A stretch of DNA of 64,000 nucleotides from Pseudomonadota bacterium (GTDB taxonomy: Bacteria > Desulfobacterota > Desulfovibrionia > Desulfovibrionales > Desulfovibrionaceae), in the NCBI GenBank assembly GCA_023399375.1, contig JAEWPX010000048.1, positions 1 to 64,000 of the forward strand, given 5' to 3'. Positions 26,201-33,145 of the stretch are shown here, piece after piece. Position numbers and translations under genes: made by a program. The notes below the pieces were generated by a model that made no database searches, was not told where the DNA came from, and was given only the letters and a program-made list of their open reading frames with translations. Within the stretch, counting starts at the first letter, position 1. Every line of letters begins with the position of its first letter.

Positions 26201-28704
26201 TGAACCTTCCCGGCAACACGGGCGAAATCACGGTGCCGGTGCGGCCCGAATACATGCCCGGGGTCTACGTGACCGCGACCCTGGTCAAAAAGGCCGGCGA
26301 CGTCACGCCGGAAAGCCCGTCGCGGGCCTTCGGCGCGGCGCCCATGCCCGTGGACAAGGCTTCGGGCCGTTTGCCGCTCGCCGTGACCGCGCCGGAATCC
26401 ATGCGCCCGGGCGGCAAGCTCACGGCCGAGGTCTCGGCCCCGCCGGGCAGCGTCGTCACGGTCGCGGCCGTGGACGAGGGCATCCTCCAGCTCATCGCCC
26501 AGAAGACGCCCGACCCCTTCGCGTTTTTCTACGCCAAGCGCCGGCTGCAAGTGGAGACCTTCGACACCTTCTCCCTGCTGTTGCCCGAAGTGCCGCCCGT
26601 GATGGGCAAGGCGCTGGCCGGCGGCGGCGATTCCCTGGAAGACCTCTCCAATTTCGTGCGCACCCAAAGCCCTGGCCGGCGCACCGTGGCCTATTGGTCT
26701 GGCCCGGTGTCCGTGGGGCCCTCGGGCAAGGCGCAGGTCTCCTTCGACATCCCCGAATTCCAGGGCCAGGTGCGGCTCATGGCCGCCGGCGTCTCGGGGC
26801 GGCGCTTCGCAGCGGCCGAAGCCAGGACGTTCGTCAAGAGCCCGCTCGTGCTGCTGCCGTCGTTCCCGCGCTTCCTGGCCTTCGGCGACGTCGCGGACAT
26901 CCCCGTGACCGTGCGCAACGACACGGGCAAGGACGGCTCCTTCGCCATCTCCCTGACCGCGTCCGGTCCGGCGCGCGTGGCCGAACCCACGCGAAACGTC
27001 GCCGTCGCCAAGGGCGCGGCCGCGACCGTGGCCTTCCCGGTCACGGCCGGCGACGCGGAAGGCGTGGCGGAATTCGCCGTGGCGGTTTCCGGCAACGGCG
27101 AGCGCTCGGCCGACACCGCAAGCCTGCCCGTGCGCTCCCCCCTGCCCGCGCGCACCACCATCCGCTCCGGCGCGCTGGAAGCGGCCAGCCTCACCGTGCC
27201 GGAACTGGCGTCCAAGGAGTTCGTGCCCGGCACGGCGCGCCTCGACGTCACGGTCGGCCGCTTTCCGCTCATCCGCTTCACCGGCAACCTCAAGGCGCTG
27301 CTGTCCTATCCCTACGGCTGCCTGGAGCAGACGGTCTCGCGCGCCTTTCCCCTGCTCTACTTCGCCGACCTGGCCCGGGCCCTGGACCCCGGGGCCTTCG
27401 ACGCCCTCTCGCCCCAGGGCATGGCCCAAGCCGCCATCAGGCGCATCACCGGCATGCAGCTCTACAACGGCGGTTTTTCCATGTGGCCCGGCGGCTCCGA
27501 GCCCCAGGCCTGGATGAGCCTCTACGCCGCCCATTTCCTGGCCGAGGCGCGCCTGGCCGGCTATCCCGTGGACGCAAACGTGCTCGCCCAGGCCCTGACC
27601 TTTGCCGGCGAGACCGGCAGGCAAGCCGACCTCACGACGCCCGAAGGCCTCACACGGGCGGCCTACGCGCTCTTCGTGCAGGCCAAGGCCGGCCGGGCGG
27701 ACATTGGGGCCATGGACAACCTGCGCGACGCCAAGGCCAAGGCCCTGTCGCCCGAGGCGCGGGGACTGCTCGGCGCGGCCTACGCCGCCGTGGGCAACTC
27801 CCGCACCGCGGACGCCCTGGTCTCGGGCCCCATGCCGGGCGGCGAAATACAAAAGGAAACCGGCGGCAACCTGTCCTCGCCCCTGCGCGACAAGGCACTG
27901 TTCCTCTCGGCCCTGCTCGACGCCGCCCCGGCCGACCCGAGGCTTCCTAGCCTCGCCGAGGACGTCGGGCGGCTGCTCGAGGGCGAGCCTTACCCCTCGA
28001 CCCAGGAAAACGCCTTCGCCCTGCTGGCCCTTGGCAAGTACTACGCCCGGCAACAGGCCAAAAAGCCCTTCTCGGGAACGCTTTACGCCGGAACGGGCGT
28101 GCTGTCCGATTTCAGCAGCGACAAGGCGCTGAGCCTGCGCGGCCTGCCCCAGTCCGGGGACCTGCGCATCAGCGTGGACGACGGCTTCGAGCCCGGAGCC
28201 TGCTTCTACAGCGTGCGTACTCGAGCCGTGCCGACGCCGGCCGCCTACGCGCCCCAGGCCGCGGGCCTCGAGGTCGAGCGGACGTTCCTCGGCCGCGACG
28301 GCACGCCCCTGGCGCCGGGCGCGGCCGTGCCCCAGGGCGCGCTCGTAGTCGTCAGGTTCGCCGTGCGCGCGACCAAGGGGCCGGTGGCCAACGTCGTGCT
28401 CGAAAACCTGCTCCCGGCGGGGCTCGAGGTGGAAAATCCGCGTCTTTCCACCACCGAGCGCCTGCCCTGGATGGAGGCGGCGGACGAAAACGACGCACCC
28501 GCCTATCTCGACATGCGCGACGACCGCACTCTGGCCTTCACCGACCTCAAGGACACGAAGTGGCGCGTGTCCTATGCCCTGCTCCGGGCCGTTACGCCGG
28601 GCAGCTTCACCGTTCCGCCCGCCCAGGCCGAGGCCATGTACGCCCCGGAATTGCGCGCCGGTGGTCCCATCTCCAAGCTGACCGTGTCCGCTCCGGTCAA
28701 GTAG
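23230..28704 (+). CDS. Bacterial alpha-2-macroglobulin (thioester protease trap)
   Basis: 1824-aa envelope protein. One N-terminal helix (about 12-33) with no lipobox suggests anchoring in the inner membrane facing the periplasm. A series of macroglobulin beta-domains leads to the thioester domain with the intact CLEQ motif (Cys1364, in YPYGCLEQ). The Cys-Gln bond covalently traps attacking proteases. An alpha-helical (alpha/alpha toroid) region and a C-terminal receptor-like domain follow. It matches the YfhM/ECAM type in size. In many bacteria the gene sits next to pbpC (PBP1C) for wall repair; here pbpC is absent and a PilT-type gene follows after 10 bases. I chose ATG 23230 because GGAGG lies 5 bases before it; 23194 and 23218 are weaker. 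Confidence 0.93.
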   Translation: MDHAQPGGSGGRVKNILIAVLLCIALGEFALLLRQPAPAPAPAAPQASAPGTASPHGEAVRLLGVGMDPERGRYLLATFDRPVTGASEGASPAAPPAALTPDLPGKWTWVSPWMLRFEPKDGFAQATTYTFAFKPDAFLRAPQTLAGQSEWKASYGAFEATRLTAHLEPAPEGGAMVVVRGEAAFNRKVDPKALAENIALLDPDSPQRPVAISPTTTYPAKKIGFVSDPIRKTPQQRDVKVAVTTGLRPEKGDVALAREAVAVIPVALDPHLRLRDVKASSEEGAATIRLRLSAPVEANEETAAHVAVEPDMETSLAGDGDELVLSGAFEPGREYTVTLEKGLTAGDGAVLDDTASRTVRIPDLEPTVDFKDQGMFLGKNGYKNLAIKSVNTNAAELAIDRVYFNNLFPFFSTTYSAFDDEYEGGAVNESFGDRIVNERIPLRYKNNAAVTTPVNLEKYIQGHEPGLYRVALTVPGKFQGAQRYVLITDIGIVAKQGQGDLLVWTASYSTLAPVAGASVRVLSYQNQELAAGTTDDKGLFRAKVPPKLLADKRPYLIVVQKGADVSYLLYERFRVDATGLDVAGAVMPDVGYTAFVYGERDIYRPGETLEGVAVVRDARLGVPPSMPVTLKLNDPQGRKISEQAVVTGAQGLVTLRQALPAQSLTGSYTLEITAADTVIGQYRFQVEEFVPDRISVAVKAGTEAAGPGESLPFTVNGRYLFGAPGADLPVEARVRLVKAAFAPKGYAGYVFGDPERSFEDTEFFEEAGSLGPDGQASFDASIPDDLSPPAALEAIVTARVREGGGRGVTGLTRIPVHVYTAYPGLKRLASDAATPGKPVRFDYVVVSPDGKPLDAPELTATLYRDAWQTVLRKNPDGAFTYESVRDPKTVETRTVSAKGGKGATSFTPPTFGSYRLVLADPESGASCQLEFYAGGFGYSPWAVENPARIELKPDKAEYASGETARFQVRAPFAGKLLVTVEGSGVHDVQIVNLPGNTGEITVPVRPEYMPGVYVTATLVKKAGDVTPESPSRAFGAAPMPVDKASGRLPLAVTAPESMRPGGKLTAEVSAPPGSVVTVAAVDEGILQLIAQKTPDPFAFFYAKRRLQVETFDTFSLLLPEVPPVMGKALAGGGDSLEDLSNFVRTQSPGRRTVAYWSGPVSVGPSGKAQVSFDIPEFQGQVRLMAAGVSGRRFAAAEARTFVKSPLVLLPSFPRFLAFGDVADIPVTVRNDTGKDGSFAISLTASGPARVAEPTRNVAVAKGAAATVAFPVTAGDAEGVAEFAVAVSGNGERSADTASLPVRSPLPARTTIRSGALEAASLTVPELASKEFVPGTARLDVTVGRFPLIRFTGNLKALLSYPYGCLEQTVSRAFPLLYFADLARALDPGAFDALSPQGMAQAAIRRITGMQLYNGGFSMWPGGSEPQAWMSLYAAHFLAEARLAGYPVDANVLAQALTFAGETGRQADLTTPEGLTRAAYALFVQAKAGRADIGAMDNLRDAKAKALSPEARGLLGAAYAAVGNSRTADALVSGPMPGGEIQKETGGNLSSPLRDKALFLSALLDAAPADPRLPSLAEDVGRLLEGEPYPSTQENAFALLALGKYYARQQAKKPFSGTLYAGTGVLSDFSSDKALSLRGLPQSGDLRISVDDGFEPGACFYSVRTRAVPTPAAYAPQAAGLEVERTFLGRDGTPLAPGAAVPQGALVVVRFAVRATKGPVANVVLENLLPAGLEVENPRLSTTERLPWMEAADENDAPAYLDMRDDRTLAFTDLKDTKWRVSYALLRAVTPGSFTVPPAQAEAMYAPELRAGGPISKLTVSAPVK

Positions 28705-28714
28705 AGCGCAACCC

Positions 28715-29992
28715 ATGGAAAAGTTCGCCAAGCTCGTCAGCACCTGCGCCAAGAACGGCATTACCGACCTGCATATCCGCACCGGCCAGCCCGTGGCCGT
28801 ACGCAAAAACGGGCACCTGCACTTCCAGCGCGACATCATTTTCGACAGCGCGGACATGGAAGAGCTCATGAACCGCCTCACGTCCGAACGACAGCGCCGC
28901 CAGCTCGCCGAACGCTGGTCCGTGGACTTCTCGGCCTACCTCCAGGACGCCCAGATGCGGCTCAACGCCTTCTACTCCGCCGACGGCCTGGGACTGGCCG
29001 TACGCTTCCTGCCGTCGGTGGTGCCGGACTTCGAGTCCCTGAACCTCCATCCGTCCCTGCGCGACCTGTGCGCGCTGCACCACGGGCTCATCCTCATCTG
29101 CGGCCCCACGGGCAACGGCAAATCCACGACCATCGCGGCCATGATCCGCGAGATCAACCAGACCCGCGCCGCCCACGTCATCACCCTGGAAGACCCCATC
29201 GAATACCGGTTTTCTTCGGAAAAGGCGCTCATGGACCAACGCGAGCTCGGGGCGCATTTCCTGAGCTTCGAGCAGGGGCTGCTCGACATCCTGCGCGAGG
29301 ACGCGGACGTCATCATGGTGGGCGAGCTGCGCGACCCGGAGACCATGCGCCTGACGATCAACGCCGCCGAGGCCGGGCACCTCGTTATCGCCACCCTTCA
29401 CGCCGGCACACCCGAGGAGGCGCTCCTGCGTCTGTGCAACGCCTTCGGCGAGGGGGCCCAGGATTTCGCCCGGGCGCAGATCGCCTCGTGCCTGGGCGCG
29501 GTAGTGGTGCAGCACATGGAGATCCTGCCCCGGGTCGGATTCCGCGCCCCGGTGCTCTCCATCCTGCGCAGCAACAACTCCGTCAAAAACATCATCCGGG
29601 AAAACCGCCTCAACCAGCTCGAAAGCATCATGCAGGCCGGCAAAGGCGAAGGCATGTTCACCTTCGAGCGCTACCGCGAGGATTTCCTGGACCAGAAGCC
29701 GAAGCTGACGCCGCCGACCGTGGCCTTCCGCCCGAGCCAGAACGCCGCGCCGCCCATGCGCCCCATCGAGGCCCCGCAAACCCCGTCCATGCAGGCGACG
29801 CACCAGCAGTCACCCCAGGTTGCACCCGCGCCCCAGGCCGGTCCGTTGTCGCCGCCTCCGACCCATGCGGCTCCAGCAGCCGCCATGGGGACGTCGCGCC
29901 TCGGCGACCACCCGAGTACGGGTCCCTACCGCATCGACGACGAGCAGCCCCTGGAAGAGCTCGTGGAGCTGATGCGCCGAAAAATGCCCTAG
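28715..29992 (+). CDS. PilT/PilU-type retraction ATPase
   Basis: 425-aa cytosolic secretion ATPase of the type IV pilus retraction group. Walker A GPTGNGKSTT at 130-139, Asp box TLEDPIEYRF, Walker B-like MVGELRDPETM and His box ATLHAGTPEEA are all intact. The N-terminal PAS-like part begins LVSTCAKNGITDLHIRTGQ. The protein is longer than PilT because of a Pro/Ala/Gln-rich tail (about 335-400) of probably disordered sequence that ends in a short acidic helix. It follows the macroglobulin gene by 10 bases; no other pilus gene is near. The TAG stop shares the CTAG palindrome with the stop of the opposing diguanylate cyclase. PilT or PilU identity cannot be told. Confidence 0.88.
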   Translation: MEKFAKLVSTCAKNGITDLHIRTGQPVAVRKNGHLHFQRDIIFDSADMEELMNRLTSERQRRQLAERWSVDFSAYLQDAQMRLNAFYSADGLGLAVRFLPSVVPDFESLNLHPSLRDLCALHHGLILICGPTGNGKSTTIAAMIREINQTRAAHVITLEDPIEYRFSSEKALMDQRELGAHFLSFEQGLLDILREDADVIMVGELRDPETMRLTINAAEAGHLVIATLHAGTPEEALLRLCNAFGEGAQDFARAQIASCLGAVVVQHMEILPRVGFRAPVLSILRSNNSVKNIIRENRLNQLESIMQAGKGEGMFTFERYREDFLDQKPKLTPPTVAFRPSQNAAPPMRPIEAPQTPSMQATHQQSPQVAPAPQAGPLSPPPTHAAPAAAMGTSRLGDHPSTGPYRIDDEQPLEELVELMRRKMP

Positions 29993-31560
29993 CCCGGCGT
30001 GTCGCCGTCCTCCGCGCAGACATCCTCGCGCAGGACGTAGCGGTTCTTGCCGAGCCGCTTGGCCTCGTACATGGCCGCATCGGCCATATCGAGGGCGTGC
30101 TTGAGGCTCGGCTCGCCTCCCCGGCAAAGCGACACGCCGATGCTGCACCCGAGGCCAAAGCCCAGGCCGCCGACGCCCGCCACGATCCGCGCGGCCATGG
30201 ACGCGGCCGCCGCGCGCAAGTGGCTCTGCTGCGCCGTCAGGCAAACCACGAACTCGTCGCCGCCCAAGCGGCCGGCCACGTCCGTTTCGCGGACGTTGTC
30301 CCGCAGCACCCGGGCCGTTTGCGCCAGCACCCGGTCGCCCTGCTCGTGGCCGTGGACGTCGTTGACCTGCTTGAAGCCGTCGAGATCGATGAACATGACC
30401 GCAAGACCCAGGTCCGGCTCCTGGCGCACCGCATCCTCGAGCTTCCTGGCCAGCTCCCAAAAACGGTTGCGCATGGGCAGGCCCGTGAGGCTGTCTATGA
30501 GGGCCTGTTCCTCGCGGTCCCTGGCCGCAAGCAGACAGGCGCGCACCTCGCCCATTTCACGGATGATGACGCCCGCGTCGTACGGCCGCTCCCCTTGGGA
30601 TATTTCCGTCGAAGCGGCGATCAGCACGGAAACGTCGTGCTCCAGGCGGCGGGCCAGCCAGAGCGAGGCCGCGAACCCCGCCGCCAGGCACAGCAGACCG
30701 GCCACGCCGAAACGAAGAAGCATCCGGCGCAGCGGCGCAACGAACGCCTCCTCCGGGACGCCGATGACCACGGTCCACCCCCAGTCGCCCACCTCGGCCC
30801 TGGCCACGATCACGGGCTGGCTCATGCCGCCGGAGACGGTCGCACCGTTGTCCTCGGGCTTTGCCGCGTCGATCTCCCTGCCCGTGCCTTCGCCGAGCAC
30901 GGCCCCAAGGAGCGTCGTGGGATCATAGGACGCGACGATGGTATCGCCGGCCAGGATGCCCACGCTCCAATCATCGGGCAGGTGCTGCTGTCCGAGCAGG
31001 GTGTAGAGGTCGACGACAGGCGTGAGGGCGCGCAAACAATATCGCGCCTGCGCGCCCACGAATACGGGCACGCCGAGGGCCACCAACCGGGTGTGGGAAA
31101 TCGTGCCCACGAACGGCCCCGAAACCAGGGGATAACCTGTTTCGATGACGCGGTTGGCGGAATCCGGGTCGCTGGTTTCGGGAAGCCGCTCGCCGAAGGG
31201 GCGCTGGGTATTGAACAGGATCGCGCCGTCGCGGTTCACCAGGGAAATGGCGAAGCTGCCGGCCTCGCGCGCCACGAGCCTTGCGGCGTGGGCGTACAGG
31301 GCTTCCAGGTCGTTCCTGCGCCCGGCGTCGCTTTCGGCGACGGCGGCGAGCATGGAGGCCCGGGCCGCCAGATGCCGTCCCACGACGGAGGCGATGGCCA
31401 GGGCGCGGCGTTTGAGCGACACCGTTTCGCTTTCCCGCTGGCTTTTGATGGAATCGAGCAGCATGACGCAAGAGAAAAGCGCCATGGGCACGGCGGCAAG
31501 GGCCGCCAAGAGCAGCAGCCAGGAGTGGAAGGCGACGCGTGGCGTTCCGGATTGCGGCAT
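29989..31560 (-). CDS. Membrane diguanylate cyclase with periplasmic sensor domain
   Basis: 523-aa inner-membrane protein. TM1 is near 9-30 and TM2 near 275-300; the 240 residues between form a periplasmic sensor, probably dCache. A HAMP-like segment follows and the GGDEF domain is at about 350-510. The signature GGDEF (433-437) is intact, and RxxD (RETD) stands five residues before it, the usual product-inhibition I-site, so it should make c-di-GMP under feedback control. No EAL domain. Start ATG 31560 is supported by GAGGAG. It is convergent with the PilT-type gene with a 4-base overlap (CTAG), and a c-di-GMP/pilus link is plausible but unproven. Confidence 0.92.
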   Translation of the reverse strand: MPQSGTPRVAFHSWLLLLAALAAVPMALFSCVMLLDSIKSQRESETVSLKRRALAIASVVGRHLAARASMLAAVAESDAGRRNDLEALYAHAARLVAREAGSFAISLVNRDGAILFNTQRPFGERLPETSDPDSANRVIETGYPLVSGPFVGTISHTRLVALGVPVFVGAQARYCLRALTPVVDLYTLLGQQHLPDDWSVGILAGDTIVASYDPTTLLGAVLGEGTGREIDAAKPEDNGATVSGGMSQPVIVARAEVGDWGWTVVIGVPEEAFVAPLRRMLLRFGVAGLLCLAAGFAASLWLARRLEHDVSVLIAASTEISQGERPYDAGVIIREMGEVRACLLAARDREEQALIDSLTGLPMRNRFWELARKLEDAVRQEPDLGLAVMFIDLDGFKQVNDVHGHEQGDRVLAQTARVLRDNVRETDVAGRLGGDEFVVCLTAQQSHLRAAAASMAARIVAGVGGLGFGLGCSIGVSLCRGGEPSLKHALDMADAAMYEAKRLGKNRYVLREDVCAEDGDTPG

Positions 31561-31671
31561 GGGCTTCTCCTCGCAGGGGATGCCCGTATACGACAGGGCG
31601 GTGTTCCCTTGTAACCAAAGTCGGACGACGCGCGCAACGCCACTGCGCGCCAAGCCGGCGCAAAATGCTGC

Positions 31672-32556
31672 TCAGACCGGCCGTTTGTCCGCGGTCGCGG
31701 CCAGGAAGGCGACAGCCCTGGCAATGACCGTCGGGTGCCAGAGCATGCCCAGGTGGGAGACGGCCGGCGTCGCTTCCTCGCGCCAACCGGGGCGGCCCAG
31801 GGCAAGCCCGGCCAGGGGCGTGACCATGGCGTCCACGGGCGAGGCCAGGGACAACAGCGCAGCCTCCGGAGGATCGGGCAGCGTCGCCACGATGCGGCAA
31901 ACGGGACCGCCCGGGACAAGTCCGCGCCCCAGGCGGCCGAAGGCCAGGGCGGCGAGGCTGCTGCCGCCGTGGGGCGCGCCGAGGGTCACGCAGGCCAGGG
32001 TGCGGCGGCCGAGATCCGCTTCGGCCATCAGCCGCCGCGCGAGAAGCCCGCCCAGGCTGTGGCCGAGGAAGCACAACGGCGCATCGGACGGCAGCCCGTC
32101 GCGCAACCGGGCGGCGAGCGCCTGGGCCACGGCTTCGAACTCCGTCCCCAGCGAAGGATAGCCGGGGCATAGGACGAGGCCGAAGCCGCGCCGGGCGAGG
32201 GCTGGCCGGAAACACAGGAAGGCGGCGGGATTGTGGTATAGCCCGTGCAGGCAGACCACGACCGGTCCGCGCCCCAGGGGCATGCGGCGTGGCGTGCGGC
32301 CGGCCAGCGGCCCAAGCGGCAGGGTCAGGCCCATGGCGCAATACCCGCCAAGGCTCGTGACCAGGGCCAGGAGCCGGCAGCGCAGCCTCCGGCCCCGGCA
32401 GGCGGCCGCCAGAAACGGCGGCGGCGCGTGGCGCATGGCGGCGCAAAAGGCCCAGAGCTGGCTCACGGCCATTGCGGCAACCGCTATCAGCAGGCCGCTG
32501 GCGGCCAGGATGGCGAGTCCCCTGAAAAGAAGCGCAAAGTCCGAGTGTGGCAGCAT
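31672..32556 (-). CDS. Membrane-anchored alpha/beta-hydrolase (lipase-like)
   Basis: 294-aa protein. Two N-terminal hydrophobic stretches (about 8-38 and 62-80) probably anchor it; the rest is an alpha/beta-hydrolase fold. HG of the oxyanion region is in VVVCLHGLYHNPAAF, the nucleophile elbow is FLGHSLGGLLARR, and the likely acid and base are in SPVDAMVTP and SHLGMLWHP. It resembles PGAP1-like or triacylglycerol-lipase proteins; the substrate is not known. The ribosome binding site is weak. It is upstream of and in the same direction as the diguanylate cyclase, 111 bases apart. Confidence 0.8.
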   Translation of the reverse strand: MLPHSDFALLFRGLAILAASGLLIAVAAMAVSQLWAFCAAMRHAPPPFLAAACRGRRLRCRLLALVTSLGGYCAMGLTLPLGPLAGRTPRRMPLGRGPVVVCLHGLYHNPAAFLCFRPALARRGFGLVLCPGYPSLGTEFEAVAQALAARLRDGLPSDAPLCFLGHSLGGLLARRLMAEADLGRRTLACVTLGAPHGGSSLAALAFGRLGRGLVPGGPVCRIVATLPDPPEAALLSLASPVDAMVTPLAGLALGRPGWREEATPAVSHLGMLWHPTVIARAVAFLAATADKRPV

Positions 32557-32618
32557 GGTTTCATCATAGCGAAATCGCAGAGGAAAACAAGAAAGTTTCG
32601 CGGGGGCGCAAAAAATCG

Positions 32619-32647
32619 TTGACGAGGGGGGGCCAGGTGCGTAGATA
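32619..32647 (+). promoter_or_regulatory. Sigma-70 promoter of the tRNA pair
   Basis: TTGACG (32619-32624), 17-base spacer, TAGATA (32642-32647), followed by GC-rich bases. Start would be close to 32654, about 10 bases before the first tRNA. Confidence 0.7.
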
Positions 32648-32663
32648 CCGTGTCTCGCCGGGC

Positions 32664-32739
32664 GGGCGGGTAGCTCAGCTGGGAGAGCATCGGCCTTACA
32701 AGCCGAGGGTCACAGGTTCGAGTCCTGTTCCGCCTACCA
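32664..32739 (+). tRNA. tRNA-Val (anticodon TAC)
   Basis: 76 nt with encoded CCA. Acceptor stem GGGCGGG pairs with TCCGCCT (two G-U pairs). D arm GCTC/GAGC. Anticodon stem TCGGC/GCCGA holds loop CTTACAA. T arm ACAGG-TTCGAGT-CCTGT. Reads GUA and GUG valine codons. Confidence 0.97.
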
Positions 32740-32748
32740 GAGATATGC

Positions 32749-32825
32749 GGGGTCGTAGTTAAGCTGGTTATAACGCCGGCCTGTCACGTCGGAGGGCGCG
32801 AGTTCAAGTCTCGTCGGCCCCGCCA
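32749..32825 (+). tRNA. tRNA-Asp (anticodon GTC)
   Basis: 77 nt with encoded CCA. Acceptor stem GGGGTCG pairs with CGGCCCC, discriminator G. Anticodon loop CTGTCAC, T loop TTCAAGT. It lies 9 bases after the tRNA-Val gene and shares its promoter and terminator. Confidence 0.97.
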
Positions 32826-32833
32826 GAAAGTCC

Positions 32834-32870
32834 AGGGAGTCAGATGTAAATCCGACTCCCTTTTTCTTTT
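32834..32870 (+). terminator. Rho-independent terminator of the tRNA operon
   Basis: AGGGAGTC and GACTCCCT form a perfect 8-bp stem with a 12-base loop, followed by TTTTTCTTTT. Confidence 0.9.
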
Positions 32871-32984
32871 GCTGCGGATTTTCCCCCGCACTATTCCCAC
32901 GGGCACCATAAAAACCGGTCAAACTCGATACTATAAGCCGGGGCACATCCAGTTCGCCACCCTATCGATTTTTTCCCTTCCGTT

Positions 32985-33145
32985 TGAACCCTCCCGACGG
33001 GAAATGCCGTCCACCGTCACGGGCAAGAACCTGAAGCGGGAAAAGCTGTGGGCCAGCCTGCGGATGTCGCTCAAGGAATACGAGATGAAGCGCACGCAAA
33101 GAACGCTGGTGCGAGTCGAGGCATATGGTATTATGCAAAAATATT
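32985..33145 (+). other. Possible gene remnant next to the tRNA genes, ending in an AT-rich stretch
   Basis: From about 33003 to 33120 the plus strand reads as plausible protein rich in Lys, Arg and Leu (TGKNLKREKLWASLRMSLKEY), open until 33174, with no ribosome binding site, no recognisable family and GC-rich composition. At about 33120 the composition drops abruptly to AT-rich (line 33121-33180 has 13 G+C of 60). It may be the tail of a gene cut by recombination, for example of an element that used the tRNA as target. 32871-32984 holds nothing I can name. Confidence 0.25.

Noticed and set aside
24202..28881. Very long open frame (about 1560 codons) on the strand opposite the macroglobulin gene
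   Set aside because: Product is low-complexity Gly/Arg/His-rich sequence, no ribosome binding site and no family. It is the usual antisense shadow of a GC-rich gene. The same holds for long frames opposite uvrA, clpB, the cysteine-synthase fusion and the PAS kinase.
32664..33145. Integrated genomic island at the tRNA-Asp gene
   Set aside because: No integrase, no phage genes and no duplicated tRNA end seen; only a composition break and a short remnant, reported as such.
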